Below, in pieces: positions 8,343-17,882 of a stretch of DNA of 64,000 nt. Numbering within the stretch: position 1 is the stretch's first letter; each line of letters begins with the position of its first letter. The DNA is from Vibrio intestinalis (GTDB taxonomy: Bacteria; Pseudomonadota; Gammaproteobacteria; Enterobacterales; Vibrionaceae). Position numbers and translations under genes: made by a program. The stretch lies in NCBI RefSeq assembly GCF_025195085.2, contig NZ_JANAVY020000001.1, positions 186,001-250,000 of the forward strand, read 5' to 3'. A model generated the notes under the pieces. That model did not search any database and had not been told where the DNA came from. It was given only the letters and a program-made list of their open reading frames with translations.

Positions 8343-9395
8343 ATGACACATCTGTTTAAGCGTCTATCTCTTGCAGTGCTGCCATTATTGGCAGCACTGT
8401 GTATGGCATTGTCGCTGCCAGCTTCTGCTGAAGATGCCAAATCTCCAGTAGTCGAGAAAGAGATGACACAACTCGCGGGCGCCGATTTCTGGCGTCAGGT
8501 ACGTGAAGGGCAAGAAGGTTACACCACATCTCAGTTTCCTGAACATGGCGTACTTATTAGTACACCCGGAGAAACGTGGTTTGTTTTAAAAGAGAAATGG
8601 ATGTCGCCAGCGGGCGCGGTGGCCATTTTCGGCAGTATCGCTCTGGTTGTCATGGCTTACGTGTTAGTTGGCCCTCTGATGCTCAGCAAGCCGCGAACAG
8701 GCAAGAAGATGAAGCGTTGGTCTCGTTGGGATCGCGCGCTCCACTGGAGCATGGCGTTTACCTTTTTAACCCTTGCGTTCAGTGGCTTAATGCTGGTTTA
8801 CGGTAAGCACTTCTTGAAACCGTATGTACCTAGTGAGTTCTGGGGCTTTATCGTTTACTCCGCTAAGCAATACCACAACTATGTTGGGCCATTGTTCTTT
8901 ATTTTGCTGACGTTTGTACTGTTGAAGTGGTGGCGCAAATCTATCTTCAATATGACTGACGTACGTTGGTTTATGAAGATGGGCGGCATGGTTGGTAAAC
9001 ACAAAGGGACGCATCCATCGGCTGGCTTCTCTAACGGTGGTGAAAAAGCGATCTACTGGCTACTGATTGTATTTGGCGCGGTTGCGGCGGTAAGTGGTCT
9101 AATTCTAGATTTCCCAATCTTTGGTCAAACACGCCGTGATATGGAGCTTTCGAACCTTGTACACATGGCGTCAGCATTGATCCTGATTTGTGGTTTCATT
9201 TTCCATATCTACATTGGTTTGTTTGGTATGGAAGGCGCGCTTGAAGGTATGGTTACGGGCGAAGTTGACGAAACTTGGGCGAAAGAGCACCACGATCTTT
9301 GGTATGAAGAAGTCAAAGCAAAGCAAGCAGAAGGCGCAGAGCCGGTATCAGCAACAAAAGAAGTGAAAGGAGAGGTCAATGAACAAACCTCATAA
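8343..9395 (+). CDS. fdhC: Formate dehydrogenase cytochrome b556 (gamma) subunit
   Basis: 350 aa membrane protein. A cleavable-looking leader ends in LPASA, then a periplasmic stretch and one extra helix precede a four-helix di-heme b core. Candidate heme histidines are in RALHWSMAF, QYHNYVGP and LVHMASALILICGFIFHIYIG. The longest frame begins at a GTG (8331), but GGAGAGAG (8333-8340) lies inside that extension and serves the ATG at 8343, which I chose. The tail is charged and variable (KAKQAEGAEPVSATKEVKGE). The gene ends 17 bp inside the next gene. Confidence 0.94.
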   Translation: MTHLFKRLSLAVLPLLAALCMALSLPASAEDAKSPVVEKEMTQLAGADFWRQVREGQEGYTTSQFPEHGVLISTPGETWFVLKEKWMSPAGAVAIFGSIALVVMAYVLVGPLMLSKPRTGKKMKRWSRWDRALHWSMAFTFLTLAFSGLMLVYGKHFLKPYVPSEFWGFIVYSAKQYHNYVGPLFFILLTFVLLKWWRKSIFNMTDVRWFMKMGGMVGKHKGTHPSAGFSNGGEKAIYWLLIVFGAVAAVSGLILDFPIFGQTRRDMELSNLVHMASALILICGFIFHIYIGLFGMEGALEGMVTGEVDETWAKEHHDLWYEEVKAKQAEGAEPVSATKEVKGEVNEQTS

Positions 9396-9795
9396 TGGTA
9401 TTTGGGTAGCCTATATTCTTAGCTGCTTTACACCTTTTACTTTCTTGATTTCTGGCGTGATTGCGATTGTTTATGCAGGCTATCGTTTAGACAAGAATGA
9501 AGACAGCGAAGTGGTCAACTCACACTACTATGGCCTAATCCGTACTTTCTTTTTGTACTTAACCTTCTTTGTGGTGTTGATTGTTACCATTGCAACCTCA
9601 AACGGCCTTTTAGCAGGTATTGAGCGTTACTGGTTCCATAACCCAATTTTAGACAAAGTGGCTTACGTGATCCCGATTGTTGGGATGGTGTTCGCAGCTC
9701 TGGCGATTCTAGTTTGGTTTGTTCGTATGTATCAAGGCATGCAGCAACTAAAAAATAACCTGCCACATCGACCATCCACTGGTCCAAACCTATAA
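9379..9795 (+). CDS. Small multi-pass membrane protein at end of formate dehydrogenase operon
   Basis: 138 aa with three or four hydrophobic helices: about 8-32, 52-75 and 90-117, the last continuing into a basic C-terminus. The general look is of DUF4870-type small membrane proteins (YILSCFTPFTFLISGVIAIVYAGYRL...). It overlaps fdhC by 17 bp with its own GGAGAGG ribosome site inside fdhC, so it is translationally coupled. No catalytic residues are evident. A role in assembling or stabilising the membrane-bound complex is inferred from position only. A strong terminator follows. Confidence 0.75.
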   Translation: MNKPHNGIWVAYILSCFTPFTFLISGVIAIVYAGYRLDKNEDSEVVNSHYYGLIRTFFLYLTFFVVLIVTIATSNGLLAGIERYWFHNPILDKVAYVIPIVGMVFAALAILVWFVRMYQGMQQLKNNLPHRPSTGPNL

Positions 9796-9800
9796 AATTT

Positions 9801-9822
9801 AAAGCCCCGAAAGGGGCTTTTT
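9801..9822 (+). terminator. Terminator of formate dehydrogenase operon
   Basis: AAAGCCCC / GGGGCTTT arms (9801-9808, 9813-9820) with a GAAA tetraloop, then TT. Five T in total follow the GC stem. It closes the fdh structural operon before cobB. Confidence 0.85.
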
Positions 9823-9929
9823 AGTATCTGACGAAATCGATATACGACGATCGTCTAAACCCTTACAACTACTGTTGTTTCTGTATAAGTGTTAAGATGA
9901 AACAAGAGCATAAATAACAAGGACAGTGT

Positions 9930-10661
9930 ATGGATTTCCCTTACCGAAACATCGTCGTGCTAACAGGCGCTGGCATATCCGCTGAATCAGGCATTCAAAC
10001 CTTTCGTGCCTCAGATGGGCTTTGGGAAAATCATAGAATTGAGGACGTCGCAACGCCGGAAGGGTTCGAGCGCGATCCTGATTTAGTTCAAGAGTTTTAC
10101 AATCAACGCCGCCACAAATTACAGCATTCTGATATTCGTCCTAATGCCGCGCACAATGCGCTAGGAGAGCTGGAAGCGAAACTGCAAGGCTCAGTCACTA
10201 TTATCACGCAAAACATCGACAATCTTCACGAGAGAGGCGGTAGCGAGAACGTTATTCACATGCACGGTGAGCTACTAAAAGCGCGCTGTAGTGAATCAAA
10301 TCAAGTTATAGACCACAACGAAGATATCCATACGGGTGAGCTTTGTCATTGCTGCCAAATTCCTGCGCAAATGCGCCCACACATCGTTTGGTTCGGTGAA
10401 ATGCCGCTACGTATGGGTGATATCTATTCTGCGATTGAAAAAGCCGATCTGTTTATTTCTATCGGGACTTCTGGTGTTGTCTATCCGGCTGCTGGCTTTG
10501 TCCATGATGCGAAAATGCATGGCGCCCACACCCTTGAGATAAACCTAGAACCAAGTGCCGTTCAAAGTGAGTTTGAAGAGAAGCGCTATGGTAAAGCAAG
10601 TATTGAAGTGCCTAAGTTAGTCAATGAACTATTGGCGGCGGATAAGGCGATCAGTGCTTAA
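9930..10661 (+). CDS. cobB: NAD-dependent protein deacylase (sirtuin) CobB
   Basis: 243 aa cytosolic class III sirtuin. It removes acetyl and succinyl groups from lysines, consuming NAD+. Visible are the NAD-binding [14 protein letters not shown] (11-24), TQNIDNLH (about 93-100) and the catalytic HMHGE. Zinc-region cysteines are ARCSES and [22 protein letters not shown]. The YxxR pair in [10 protein letters not shown] (about 50-59) matches the Tyr/Arg of SIRT5-like desuccinylases. AAGGACA lies before the ATG. The gene is convergent with the diguanylate cyclase gene: the two stop codons share the palindromic TTAA at 10658-10661. Confidence 0.95.
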   Translation: MDFPYRNIVVLTGAGISAESGIQTFRASDGLWENHRIEDVATPEGFERDPDLVQEFYNQRRHKLQHSDIRPNAAHNALGELEAKLQGSVTIITQNIDNLHERGGSENVIHMHGELLKARCSESNQVIDHNEDIHTGELCHCCQIPAQMRPHIVWFGEMPLRMGDIYSAIEKADLFISIGTSGVVYPAAGFVHDAKMHGAHTLEINLEPSAVQSEFEEKRYGKASIEVPKLVNELLAADKAISA

Positions 10662-11437
10662 GGCTGTTTGTTGGCCTTTTTCATTTGATACATGCTCAAA
10701 TCCGCTTTTTCGAGCACCTGTTCAAGATTCGATTTGGTGCCGTATTGGATACCAAACGCAAAGCTGATTTGCTCACCCTCAAGCGCCTTTTCAACGTTAT
10801 CAACGTACTCTTTACCACGGCGAGGGTGGGTGAGTGCTACAAATTCATCACCGCCAATTCTTGCTACCAATTCATTGCTATGCGCTTGATCGTTGAGCAC
10901 CTGAGCAAAACGAATCAGCATAAGATCGCCCACTTTGTGCCCTTTGGTATCATTAAGCTTTTTTAAGCCATTCAAATCAAAGTAGACCAAGTCAAAACGT
11001 TCTAGCTCCGTAGTCACCAGTTTCTTGCGGTTATACAGTCCAGTAAGTTCGTCCCGTGTGGCTTGTTCGCGCAATTTAGCACTGATTTCGGTTAAACCAA
11101 GAGCGATGATCAAAAAGGCCAACTGAATTAGGCCATCTTCAAGAAAAGTATCTAAAAACTCGAATGGGTCGAGAAAGGTATCGACTACCGCGATCTCTGT
11201 AAATACATCGTAAGCTTTGTTAAACAGCAAAATAGCTGCGCCGATTTTTAACTTAACGTTGAGGCGAATGTAGTCTCGTCCTATGAAGACAATGTAAACA
11301 AGAATCGCAAAAGTGTTGGCTTCGAAAAAGAGGTCGTAGTTTGAATCGATATGAAGAGCACGACTTGCTACTAACATGAGTACAAGCGTGATAAGCATTA
11401 GGCTGACAAGCAGAATATAAGGACTTTTTTTATGCAT
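10658..11437 (-). CDS. Membrane-anchored diguanylate cyclase (GGDEF)
   Basis: 259 aa from the chosen ATG at 11437. Four or five hydrophobic segments make up the first 125 residues, followed by a GGDEF domain. The signature is intact ([11 protein letters not shown]), and [11 protein letters not shown] matches the Mg/GTP-binding region, so c-di-GMP synthesis is expected. The allosteric RxxD inhibitory site is not conserved upstream of GGDEF (HSNE instead). The open frame extends to a TTG at 11524, but that extension runs through the terminator hairpin of the upstream potD (11494-11515), so an internal start (11437, or ATG at 11488) is more likely. The membrane sensor is of no recognised type. 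Confidence 0.88.
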   Translation of the reverse strand: MHKKSPYILLVSLMLITLVLMLVASRALHIDSNYDLFFEANTFAILVYIVFIGRDYIRLNVKLKIGAAILLFNKAYDVFTEIAVVDTFLDPFEFLDTFLEDGLIQLAFLIIALGLTEISAKLREQATRDELTGLYNRKKLVTTELERFDLVYFDLNGLKKLNDTKGHKVGDLMLIRFAQVLNDQAHSNELVARIGGDEFVALTHPRRGKEYVDNVEKALEGEQISFAFGIQYGTKSNLEQVLEKADLSMYQMKKANKQP

Positions 11438-11493
11438 CGCGAACCAATAATGAGTGTTTCTATCACTAAAGCTACTTGATGTTCGCATAAAAG

Positions 11494-11515
11494 AAAAGCG
11501 GCCGAAGCCGCTTTT
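11494..11515 (-). terminator. Terminator of distal potD
   Basis: AAAAGCGGC / GCCGCTTTT arms with a tetraloop. On the minus strand the stem ends in TTTT, followed by CTTTT. It lies 30 bp past the potD stop at 11545. Confidence 0.85.
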
Positions 11516-11544
11516 GTTAAACAATACCTTTAAATTGTAAACGT

Positions 11545-12582
11545 TTAGTTTTCAACTTTTAACTTTTGGAAGTACTCTTCATAAAGTGCGCTTGCTTCGC
11601 CCACTTCGTCTTGCCATTCACCGCTATCCATTACCTCTTGAGGAGGGAAGATGCTTGTGTCATTGGCAAATTCTTCAGGAAGAAGCTTAACAGCACCGGC
11701 TACTGGAGTTGGGTAGCCAATCTCTAGAGCAATCTTAGCTGCGTTTTCAGGACGAAGTAAGAAGTCGATCATCTGATGCGCGGCATCAACGTTTTTCGCT
11801 TCTTTAGGAATCGCTAGGCTGTCCATCCAGAAGATCGCGCCTTTTTCTGGCCAGATGATGTCGATAGAAGCACCTTCTTGACGCGCCATGTAAGCAGAAC
11901 CGTTCCAAAGCATACCCAGTGATACTTCACCCGCTAGGTAAGGGTTAGCCGGGAAGTCTGAGTTAAATACCAACACGTTTGGCATTAGCTTTTTCAGCTC
12001 TTCGTAAGCGGCTTTAATTTCATCTGGGTTGGTTGTGTTTGGTGAGTAACCCAGCTTAGTCAATGCAATGTGGAAAACTTCACGTGAGTCGTCCATCAGC
12101 ATTAGCTGGCCTTCCCACTTGCTATCCCAGAAATCGTCCCATTTGCTGACAGAAGATTTGTCTAGCATGTCTGAGTTGATACCGATACCGGTCGCGCCCC
12201 AGATGTAAGGAATAGAGTAGTTGTTGCTTGGATCAAAAGGTTTGTTTAAAAAGTTTTTGTCCAGCTCGGCAAAGTGAGACAGTTTTGATTTGTCGATTTG
12301 TTGTAGCATGCCTTCTTTGCGCATTTTAGAGACAAAGTAAGTAGACGGTACTACCAAATCGTAACCAGAACCTTGAGTTTTCAACTTCGCGTACATGCTC
12401 TCGTTCGATTCGTACGTTGAGTAGATAACCTTGATACCAGTTTCTTTTGTAAAGTCTTCAAGAACTTCGTTTGGAATGTATTCCGACCAGTTGTAGAAAT
12501 ACAGTTCTTGATCAGCCGCCATCGCTGGAGTTGCGATTAGAGAGGCTGCGCAAAGCGCGCTTGCATAGAGTTTACTTTTCAT
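11545..12582 (-). CDS. potD: Spermidine/putrescine-binding periplasmic protein PotD (copy 2, distal)
   Basis: 345 aa. The signal peptide is MKSKLYASALCAASLIATPAMA, followed by the PotD/PotF start ELYFYNWSEYIP. Other family signatures are GYDLVVPSTYFVSKMRKEGML, LGMLWNGSAY and DAAHQMIDFLLRPENAAKIA. It captures polyamine in the periplasm and delivers it to PotBC. It is clearly paralogous to the gene at 12757-13791, sharing long blocks such as KETGIKVIYSTYESNE and LQKLMPNVLVFNSD (minor changes). The central pocket differs between copies (IPYIWGATGIGIN versus IPHVVAITGLAVN), suggesting different ligand preference. The gene has terminators on both sides, so it may be expressed separately. Confidence 0.93.
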   Translation of the reverse strand: MKSKLYASALCAASLIATPAMAADQELYFYNWSEYIPNEVLEDFTKETGIKVIYSTYESNESMYAKLKTQGSGYDLVVPSTYFVSKMRKEGMLQQIDKSKLSHFAELDKNFLNKPFDPSNNYSIPYIWGATGIGINSDMLDKSSVSKWDDFWDSKWEGQLMLMDDSREVFHIALTKLGYSPNTTNPDEIKAAYEELKKLMPNVLVFNSDFPANPYLAGEVSLGMLWNGSAYMARQEGASIDIIWPEKGAIFWMDSLAIPKEAKNVDAAHQMIDFLLRPENAAKIALEIGYPTPVAGAVKLLPEEFANDTSIFPPQEVMDSGEWQDEVGEASALYEEYFQKLKVEN

Positions 12583-12712
12583 TATGTTTCCGTTTTATAT
12601 TCCTAAGTCAGCATATTACCAGTCCTGATAATATCCTCTGAGGTAGGGGTGTAACACAGTAATTTATCGTGAAGATAAACGCAGCAAGCGGGAATTATAT
12701 CAGCCAGAAACG

Positions 12713-12740
12713 AAAATAGGCAGCTAATGCTGCCTATTTT
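12713..12740 (-). terminator. Terminator between the two potD genes
   Basis: Perfect 12-bp arms (12713-12724, 12729-12740) with a TAAT loop. On the minus strand the stem ends CTATTTT. It lies 17 bp after the proximal potD stop and implies that distal potD has its own promoter in 12583-12712. Confidence 0.85.
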
Positions 12741-12756
12741 CGAGATTTAAGATGGT

Positions 12757-13791
12757 TTATTGGCCAGCTTTCAGTTTTAAGAAATACTCTTCGTATTTCA
12801 CTGTCTTATCGCCAACCGCATCTTGCCATTCCACACGGTCAAGATCTTCTTGAGATGGGAATAGAGGCGCAACATCTTTAAACTTCGCGTTTGATTCTGC
12901 TACCGCTGTTAGGTAACCAGTATCGCGCGAGATTTGCTCTGCGATTTCAGGACGTAGTAGGAAGTCGATCATCTTGTGTGCCGCTTCTACGTTTTTCGCA
13001 CCTGAAGAAATTGCAAAGTTATCAACCCAGCCGATACCGCCTTCTTTAGGGAATACTAGCTTAAGGTTCATACCTTCGTTTTGAGCCGCTGCAGCGCTAC
13101 CGTTCCAAAGCATACCAACACCCACTTCGCCAGACATGTATGGCGCGCCTGGGTTGTCAGAGTTAAATACTAGAACGTTTGGCATTAGCTTTTGTAGCTC
13201 AGCGTATGCTTCATCAATCTCTTTATCGTTAGTGCTGTTACCTGAGTAACCTAGCTTACGCAATGCAATATGGAACACTTCACGGGTGTCATCCATCAGC
13301 ATCAACTGACCTTCTAGCTCTGGGTTCCATAAATCAGCCCAGCTAGTGAAGTCATTTGGATCGTACATGTCTGCGTTAACCGCAAGGCCAGTAATCGCAA
13401 CAACGTGAGGAATAGAGTAGTCGTTGTTTGGATCGTACGGTTTGTCCAAGTAGTTTTTGTCTAAGTTGTCGAAGTTAGACAGTTTTGACTTGTCGATCTT
13501 CTGCAACATACCTTCGTCACGCATTTTCGCTACGAAGTAAGTTGAAGGCACTACTAGGTCATAACCTTGGTTATGCGTCTTTAGCTTTGCATAAAGGGTT
13601 TCGTTCGACTCGTAAGTTGAGTAGATCACCTTGATGCCCGTTTCTTTGGTAAATTGTTCTAGGATATTACTGTTGATGTAAGGCCCCCAGTTCATAAATA
13701 CCAATTCTTTGTTTTCGTCCGCTGCCACTGAACCAGAGAACAGAGAGAGCGCACATGCACTACCAGCTAATAAAGTAGCCCATTTTTTCAT
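12757..13791 (-). CDS. potD: Spermidine/putrescine-binding periplasmic protein PotD (copy 1, proximal)
   Basis: 344 aa from ATG 13791. The longer frame starts at a TTG (13806) that lies inside the ribosome site region, and GGAG nine bases before the ATG decides the start. The signal peptide is KKWATLLAGSACALSLFSGSVA. Motifs are LVFMNWGPYINSNIL, GYDLVVPSTYFVAKMRDEGML, VGMLWNGSAAAAQNEGM and VEAAHKMIDFLLRPEIAEQI. It is the substrate-binding part of the PotABC importer encoded just upstream, with a hairpin (13859-13886) in the gap after potC. The distal copy 11545-12582 is its paralogue. Confidence 0.94.
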   Translation of the reverse strand: MKKWATLLAGSACALSLFSGSVAADENKELVFMNWGPYINSNILEQFTKETGIKVIYSTYESNETLYAKLKTHNQGYDLVVPSTYFVAKMRDEGMLQKIDKSKLSNFDNLDKNYLDKPYDPNNDYSIPHVVAITGLAVNADMYDPNDFTSWADLWNPELEGQLMLMDDTREVFHIALRKLGYSGNSTNDKEIDEAYAELQKLMPNVLVFNSDNPGAPYMSGEVGVGMLWNGSAAAAQNEGMNLKLVFPKEGGIGWVDNFAISSGAKNVEAAHKMIDFLLRPEIAEQISRDTGYLTAVAESNAKFKDVAPLFPSQEDLDRVEWQDAVGDKTVKYEEYFLKLKAGQ

Positions 13792-13858
13792 TGACGTTAG
13801 CTCCAAACTAAACGTTGCTGTTGCATCTAAAAGATTGAATTAACAGCAGTAGATAGAA

Positions 13859-13886
13859 AAACAGAATGACAAATGTCATTCTGTTT
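13859..13886 (-). terminator. Intercistronic hairpin between potC and potD
   Basis: A perfect 13-bp inverted repeat (13859-13871 / 13874-13886) in the 114-bp gap. On the minus strand it ends in five T and so looks like a terminator or attenuator. Partial read-through would let the binding protein and permease be made in different amounts. Confidence 0.7.
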
Positions 13887-13905
13887 AGTGAAATTGAACG
13901 CGATT

Positions 13906-14676
13906 CTACTTTATTTTCTCTCTTGCTAGCAACTGAGAAGTGATAACAAGAACTAAAGAAACAATCAGCATTACGGTTGCGAGTGCATTCACCTCTGGTG
14001 AAATACCCACTTTAACCATTGAGTAAATCTTCAATGGTAAAATTTCATACGTAGGACCAGTCACAAATGAACTGATGATTACGTCGTCTAGAGACAGAGT
14101 AAAGCTTAGTAACCAACCTGCAGCAACCGCAGGTTTGGCCAATGGCAGAATAATCTGTTTTAAGATTACCCATTCACTTGCGCCTAAGTCTTTCGCTGCT
14201 TCTAGCATTTTCACGTCAAAGCCATTTAAGCGGCTATACACAGTGATAACCACAAACGGCAAACAGAATGTAATGTGTGCAACCAACAAGGTAAGGAAGC
14301 CAAGCTGCGCACCCATTACTAAGAATAGTGCAAGTAGCGAGATAGCCATAACAATATCCGGAGACATCATTACAACAAATAGCATCCCGTTGACTAAACC
14401 TTTACCTTTAAACGAATAACGGAATAGGGCAACCGCAGTTAAGCTACCAATAATAGTTGCAGCCGTTGCTGAGAATACCGCTACGTTTAATGAGTGCCAC
14501 GCTGCCTGCATTAAACTGTCGTTATTGACTAGGGTTTCGTACCACTTAGTGGTGAAGCCACCCCATTTCATACCAAATTTGTTCGCGTTGAATGAGTTAA
14601 CGATCAACACAATAATTGGTAGGTATAAAAATGCGTATACCAACGCCATAAAGCTAAATCTAATCGTGCGTCCCAT
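13906..14676 (-). CDS. potC: Spermidine/putrescine ABC transporter permease PotC
   Basis: 256 aa inner-membrane permease with six predicted helices. The EAA loop contacting the ATPase is MLEAAKDLGASEWVILKQIILP (about 150-171), and the N-terminal FSFMALVYAFLYLPIIVLIVNSF is typical of PotC. It works with PotB as the heterodimeric channel for polyamine uptake. It overlaps the potB stop by one base (TAATG). The order potA-potB-potC-potD is that of E. coli. Confidence 0.95.
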   Translation of the reverse strand: MGRTIRFSFMALVYAFLYLPIIVLIVNSFNANKFGMKWGGFTTKWYETLVNNDSLMQAAWHSLNVAVFSATAATIIGSLTAVALFRYSFKGKGLVNGMLFVVMMSPDIVMAISLLALFLVMGAQLGFLTLLVAHITFCLPFVVITVYSRLNGFDVKMLEAAKDLGASEWVILKQIILPLAKPAVAAGWLLSFTLSLDDVIISSFVTGPTYEILPLKIYSMVKVGISPEVNALATVMLIVSLVLVITSQLLAREKIK

Positions 14677-15533
14677 TAGTCTAGCTCCACTTTCTTGTTC
14701 AACAATTTACCCGCTCTGTAGTAGGCATATAGCATCACAGCCATGGCTATGGTGAGGGCGATACTGGTCGCGGCACCAAATGGCCAATCTCGCGCATTGA
14801 GCACTTGGCTCTTAATCACGTTACCGATCAGTAGATTCTTCGCGCCGCCCAGTAGGTCAGCAATGTAGAACATACCTAGCGCTGGAAGCAGCACCAACAA
14901 GCAACCACCGATAATACCCGGCATGGTTAGCGGTAGAATCACTTTAGTGAAGGTTTGAATCTTGTTCGCACCCAAATCACGCGCAGCTTCTAGGTAAGTG
15001 TGATCGAGTTTTTCAATCGCGCTATACAACGGCAGAATCATAAATGGCAACAGAATGTAGACCAAACCGATCATTACAGCGGTTTCGGTGTACATTAAAC
15101 GCATTGGCTTATCGATGATTTCAAGTGCAATCAGCGACTTGTTCAATACGCCTTGCGTACCTAATACGATTTTAAGACCGTAAGTACGAATCAGTGAGTT
15201 AGTCCAAAACGGCACAATCACTAAAAATAACATGATCGGACGCCATTTTTCAGGCATCTTCGCTACGATGTAAGCAAACGGATAACCAATCACTAAGCAC
15301 AGTAGCGTGGCGATAATCGCCATGTAAAATGAATGCCAAAGTACTTTTGCGTACAGCGGATCCATCAAACGTAAATAGTTATCGAAAGTGAAGGTCATTT
15401 CGATAAGGTTGGCTTCATCACGGGTTAGGAAGCTGGTACCAATGATCATGACATTGGGAACTAACACGAACAGTGTTAACCAACCTACAATCAGCGCGAT
15501 GATAGCGTTTTGTAGATTAATCTTGTTGCTCAT
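14676..15533 (-). CDS. potB: Spermidine/putrescine ABC transporter permease PotB
   Basis: 285 aa, six predicted membrane helices. The EAA loop is [22 protein letters not shown] (about 181-202). Family-typical features include the GTSFLTRDE region after helix 1 and [11 protein letters not shown] in the middle. It is the partner of PotC in the polyamine channel. The start lies 17 bp inside the end of potA, so the pair is translationally coupled. Confidence 0.95.
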   Translation of the reverse strand: MSNKINLQNAIIALIVGWLTLFVLVPNVMIIGTSFLTRDEANLIEMTFTFDNYLRLMDPLYAKVLWHSFYMAIIATLLCLVIGYPFAYIVAKMPEKWRPIMLFLVIVPFWTNSLIRTYGLKIVLGTQGVLNKSLIALEIIDKPMRLMYTETAVMIGLVYILLPFMILPLYSAIEKLDHTYLEAARDLGANKIQTFTKVILPLTMPGIIGGCLLVLLPALGMFYIADLLGGAKNLLIGNVIKSQVLNARDWPFGAATSIALTIAMAVMLYAYYRAGKLLNKKVELD

Positions 15534-16662
15534 CGTTCAGTACTACCTCCCAGCTTTCAACCCAAGTAATCGCCACTTTTTGGCCAAGAGAGTGGTCTAC
15601 GTCTGGATCGTCTTCGTTGAAGAACTCGCTTACCATCACGCGCATACCCGATTCAAGTTCGATCACTGAATCCAGCGTCATACCTTTATAGGTGCGCTCT
15701 CTTACGTGACCCACAATGCCTTTCTCTTCAGACTCTTTGATCTCTTCGATACGCAAATCTTCTGGGCGAAGTAATACTTGCAGTTTATCGCCAACTTGAA
15801 CGTCTTTGTCATCGTAGTAAACCACACACTCAACACCTTCAACTTCAGCGCGAATACGCTTGTCGTCAATACGTTCAATCGTGGTTGCGCCAAAGACGTT
15901 AATCTCGCCGATAAAGCGCGCTACAAATAGGTTCTTAGGCTCTTCGTAGATTTCACGTGGCGAACCGTCTTGCTCAATCACACCATCGCGCATAACGATT
16001 ATACGGTCAGACATAGAAAGTGCTTCTTCTTGATCGTGTGTTACGAAGATGAAGGTAATACCCAATTGGCGCTGAAGCTGTTTAAGCTCGATCTGCATTT
16101 GTTTACGCAGTTTGTAATCCAGCGCGGATAGCGATTCATCTAATAGAAGAACTTTAGGCTTGTTCACTACCGCACGTGCGATTGCGATACGTTGCTGCTG
16201 ACCACCAGAAAGCTGGTGCGGCTTACGTTGAGCCATCTTTTCAAGACGAACCATACGCAGTGCTTCCATAACGCGAGGTTCAATCTCAGCGTTGGCGACT
16301 TTCTGCATACGTAAACCAAACGCAACGTTTTCAAACACAGTCATGTGAGGGAATAGTGCGTAACTCTGGAATACAGTGTTGACATGCCTTTGTTCAGCAG
16401 GAACTTGAGTAACGTTCTGATTATCGAGAATAATGTCGCCATTATCCGCGGTTTCAAAACCTGCAATCATCCTAAGTACAGTGGTTTTACCACAGCCAGA
16501 TGGACCAAGAATGGTAAGAAACTCACCATGGTTCACATCAAGGTTAAGATTACCGATGATTTCCTTACCATCGAAACTCTTGCTAATACCAGATAAACGA
16601 ATGACTGGTTGTTCTGCTTGTTGTTTAGCGTTCAACGTCTGTTTTTCTCCCACATCGGTCAT
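15517..16662 (-). CDS. potA: Spermidine/putrescine ABC transporter ATPase PotA
   Basis: 381 aa from ATG 16662. The frame extends two codons further to a TTG, and no clear ribosome site decides between them. Walker [11 protein letters not shown]-loop [15 protein letters not shown], signature [14 protein letters not shown], Walker [12 protein letters not shown] and H-loop FVTHDQEEA are all present. A C-terminal TOBE-type domain from about residue 245 ([12 protein letters not shown]) is where PotA-class ATPases are regulated by polyamine. It powers PotBC import. It is the first gene of the pot operon, with the promoter in 16663-17075. Confidence 0.96.
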   Translation of the reverse strand: MTDVGEKQTLNAKQQAEQPVIRLSGISKSFDGKEIIGNLNLDVNHGEFLTILGPSGCGKTTVLRMIAGFETADNGDIILDNQNVTQVPAEQRHVNTVFQSYALFPHMTVFENVAFGLRMQKVANAEIEPRVMEALRMVRLEKMAQRKPHQLSGGQQQRIAIARAVVNKPKVLLLDESLSALDYKLRKQMQIELKQLQRQLGITFIFVTHDQEEALSMSDRIIVMRDGVIEQDGSPREIYEEPKNLFVARFIGEINVFGATTIERIDDKRIRAEVEGVECVVYYDDKDVQVGDKLQVLLRPEDLRIEEIKESEEKGIVGHVRERTYKGMTLDSVIELESGMRVMVSEFFNEDDPDVDHSLGQKVAITWVESWEVVLNDEQQD

Positions 16663-17075
16663 TTTCAAATCGATTATTCTAATGACCTGTAGTTACACAA
16701 AATAGAGGCGCGCATCATAATCACCAATAGTGTGAAATCAAAGCATTTTCTTATTCTGATACAGAAAAAATTTTGCAGGTAAAAGTAAACATTCTTTACC
16801 ATACTGTTTTTATGCCAAAGACATGCAGTCTAGATGGCGCACAAGTACTTTAATCATCAAAAAATTAGTGTTTACGTCGCGCTTTTACTGGTTAATTATC
16901 AGCCATATAGTCAATAAAGCAAGCCGCGAATCCATAATAGATGGTAGAGTAGAGGGCTAATCGCTTATTTTAGCTGTACTCAATAAAACCGTACTCTTGA
17001 TTGGTACGTACAAGTGATTGAGTTGATCAACAACAAAACTGGCTTAATGCTTAGCGTCAAGCCGCGGAAACGACA
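16663..17075. other. Divergent intergenic region potA / membrane protein gene
   Basis: 413 bp, AT-rich, without a convincing gene. It must hold the promoters of potA (leftward) and of the gene at 17076. The most structured element is GGTAAA...TTTACC at 16778-16800, with an inner GTAAA-N5-TTTAC dyad (16785-16799) that looks operator-like. I cannot assign it to a regulator; a TyrR box would need a 6-base spacer. Confidence 0.5.
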
Positions 17076-17882
17076 ATGAACAAAGACATCGAAAAAGACT
17101 TTAACTTAGGTGGCAGCATCGAGCGGGCTATCTCTGGCGACTATGAACTTAAAGCCGGCGACATTTTCCGTGAGGCATGGGGCCACACCATTAAAAACTT
17201 TTTGTCATTCTCTCCAGCCATCGTTGTTTTGATGTTTGTTCAGCTGGGTATCTTTTATGTCGCGCTAAAATTGCAGTTGGGTGACCCGACTGTACTCTTG
17301 ACCGCGCTTACCTCGCCGGAATCTGGCGCTCTCACCCCAAATATCATGCAAGCGCTGTTTATTGCCAATTTCAGTTATGAAGTCGTCAGTGCTCCCATTT
17401 ATGCAGGCATCTGTTTAATGGCGATGAGCCACTCTGCTGGCTTATCGACTAAGCCGCGCCACATTGGCAAAGGCTTGCAGTACACAATCCCTGTGATTCT
17501 CGCGACCTTATTTAGTTTGCTACTACAAGGTGTCGCGGGCATGATTTTGCCATTTTTGTCTATGTACTTATCTCTGGCATTCAGCAACTCGATTTTGCTT
17601 ATCTGCGAGAAGCAAGTACCACCAATGCAATCACTATTGCTATCCCTACGTGCAGTAAATAAGAAAATCTTCGTTTTAGCGGGCGTCTACGTAATGGTTA
17701 TGCTGATGTTCGTTGCTGGTGCAATGTTCTATGGCCTAGGCTTGATTTTCGTACTGCCATTTTTCTTCCACGTGAAGGGCATCATTTACCGCAATATGTT
17801 TGGTATTAAGCTGAGAATCGTAGCGACCGATCGCCCTAAAGATGACGACGACAATAACGACTCACAGGTATTTAATGCGTAA
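17076..17882 (+). CDS. Conserved multi-pass inner-membrane protein, function unknown
   Basis: 268 aa. A soluble N-terminus of about 45 residues (including FNLGGSIERAISGDYELKAGDIFREAW) is followed by about five or six hydrophobic segments, and the short C-terminus is acidic (DRPKDDDDNNDSQ). The general plan resembles YciC/BPSS1780-like membrane proteins, but I do not recognise a named family with certainty. It overlaps the Bax-like gene by 8 bp and probably forms an operon with it and the DUF2987 gene. Confidence 0.75.
   Translation: MNKDIEKDFNLGGSIERAISGDYELKAGDIFREAWGHTIKNFLSFSPAIVVLMFVQLGIFYVALKLQLGDPTVLLTALTSPESGALTPNIMQALFIANFSYEVVSAPIYAGICLMAMSHSAGLSTKPRHIGKGLQYTIPVILATLFSLLLQGVAGMILPFLSMYLSLAFSNSILLICEKQVPPMQSLLLSLRAVNKKIFVLAGVYVMVMLMFVAGAMFYGLGLIFVLPFFFHVKGIIYRNMFGIKLRIVATDRPKDDDDNNDSQVFNA

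Noticed and set aside
11438..11524. Longer N-terminus of the diguanylate cyclase
   Set aside because: It would run through the potD terminator hairpin (11494-11515) and begins with TTG.
16778..16800. TyrR-box-like dyad before potA
   Set aside because: The inner repeat has a 5-base spacer, not the 6 of TGTAAA-N6-TTTACA. Left unassigned.
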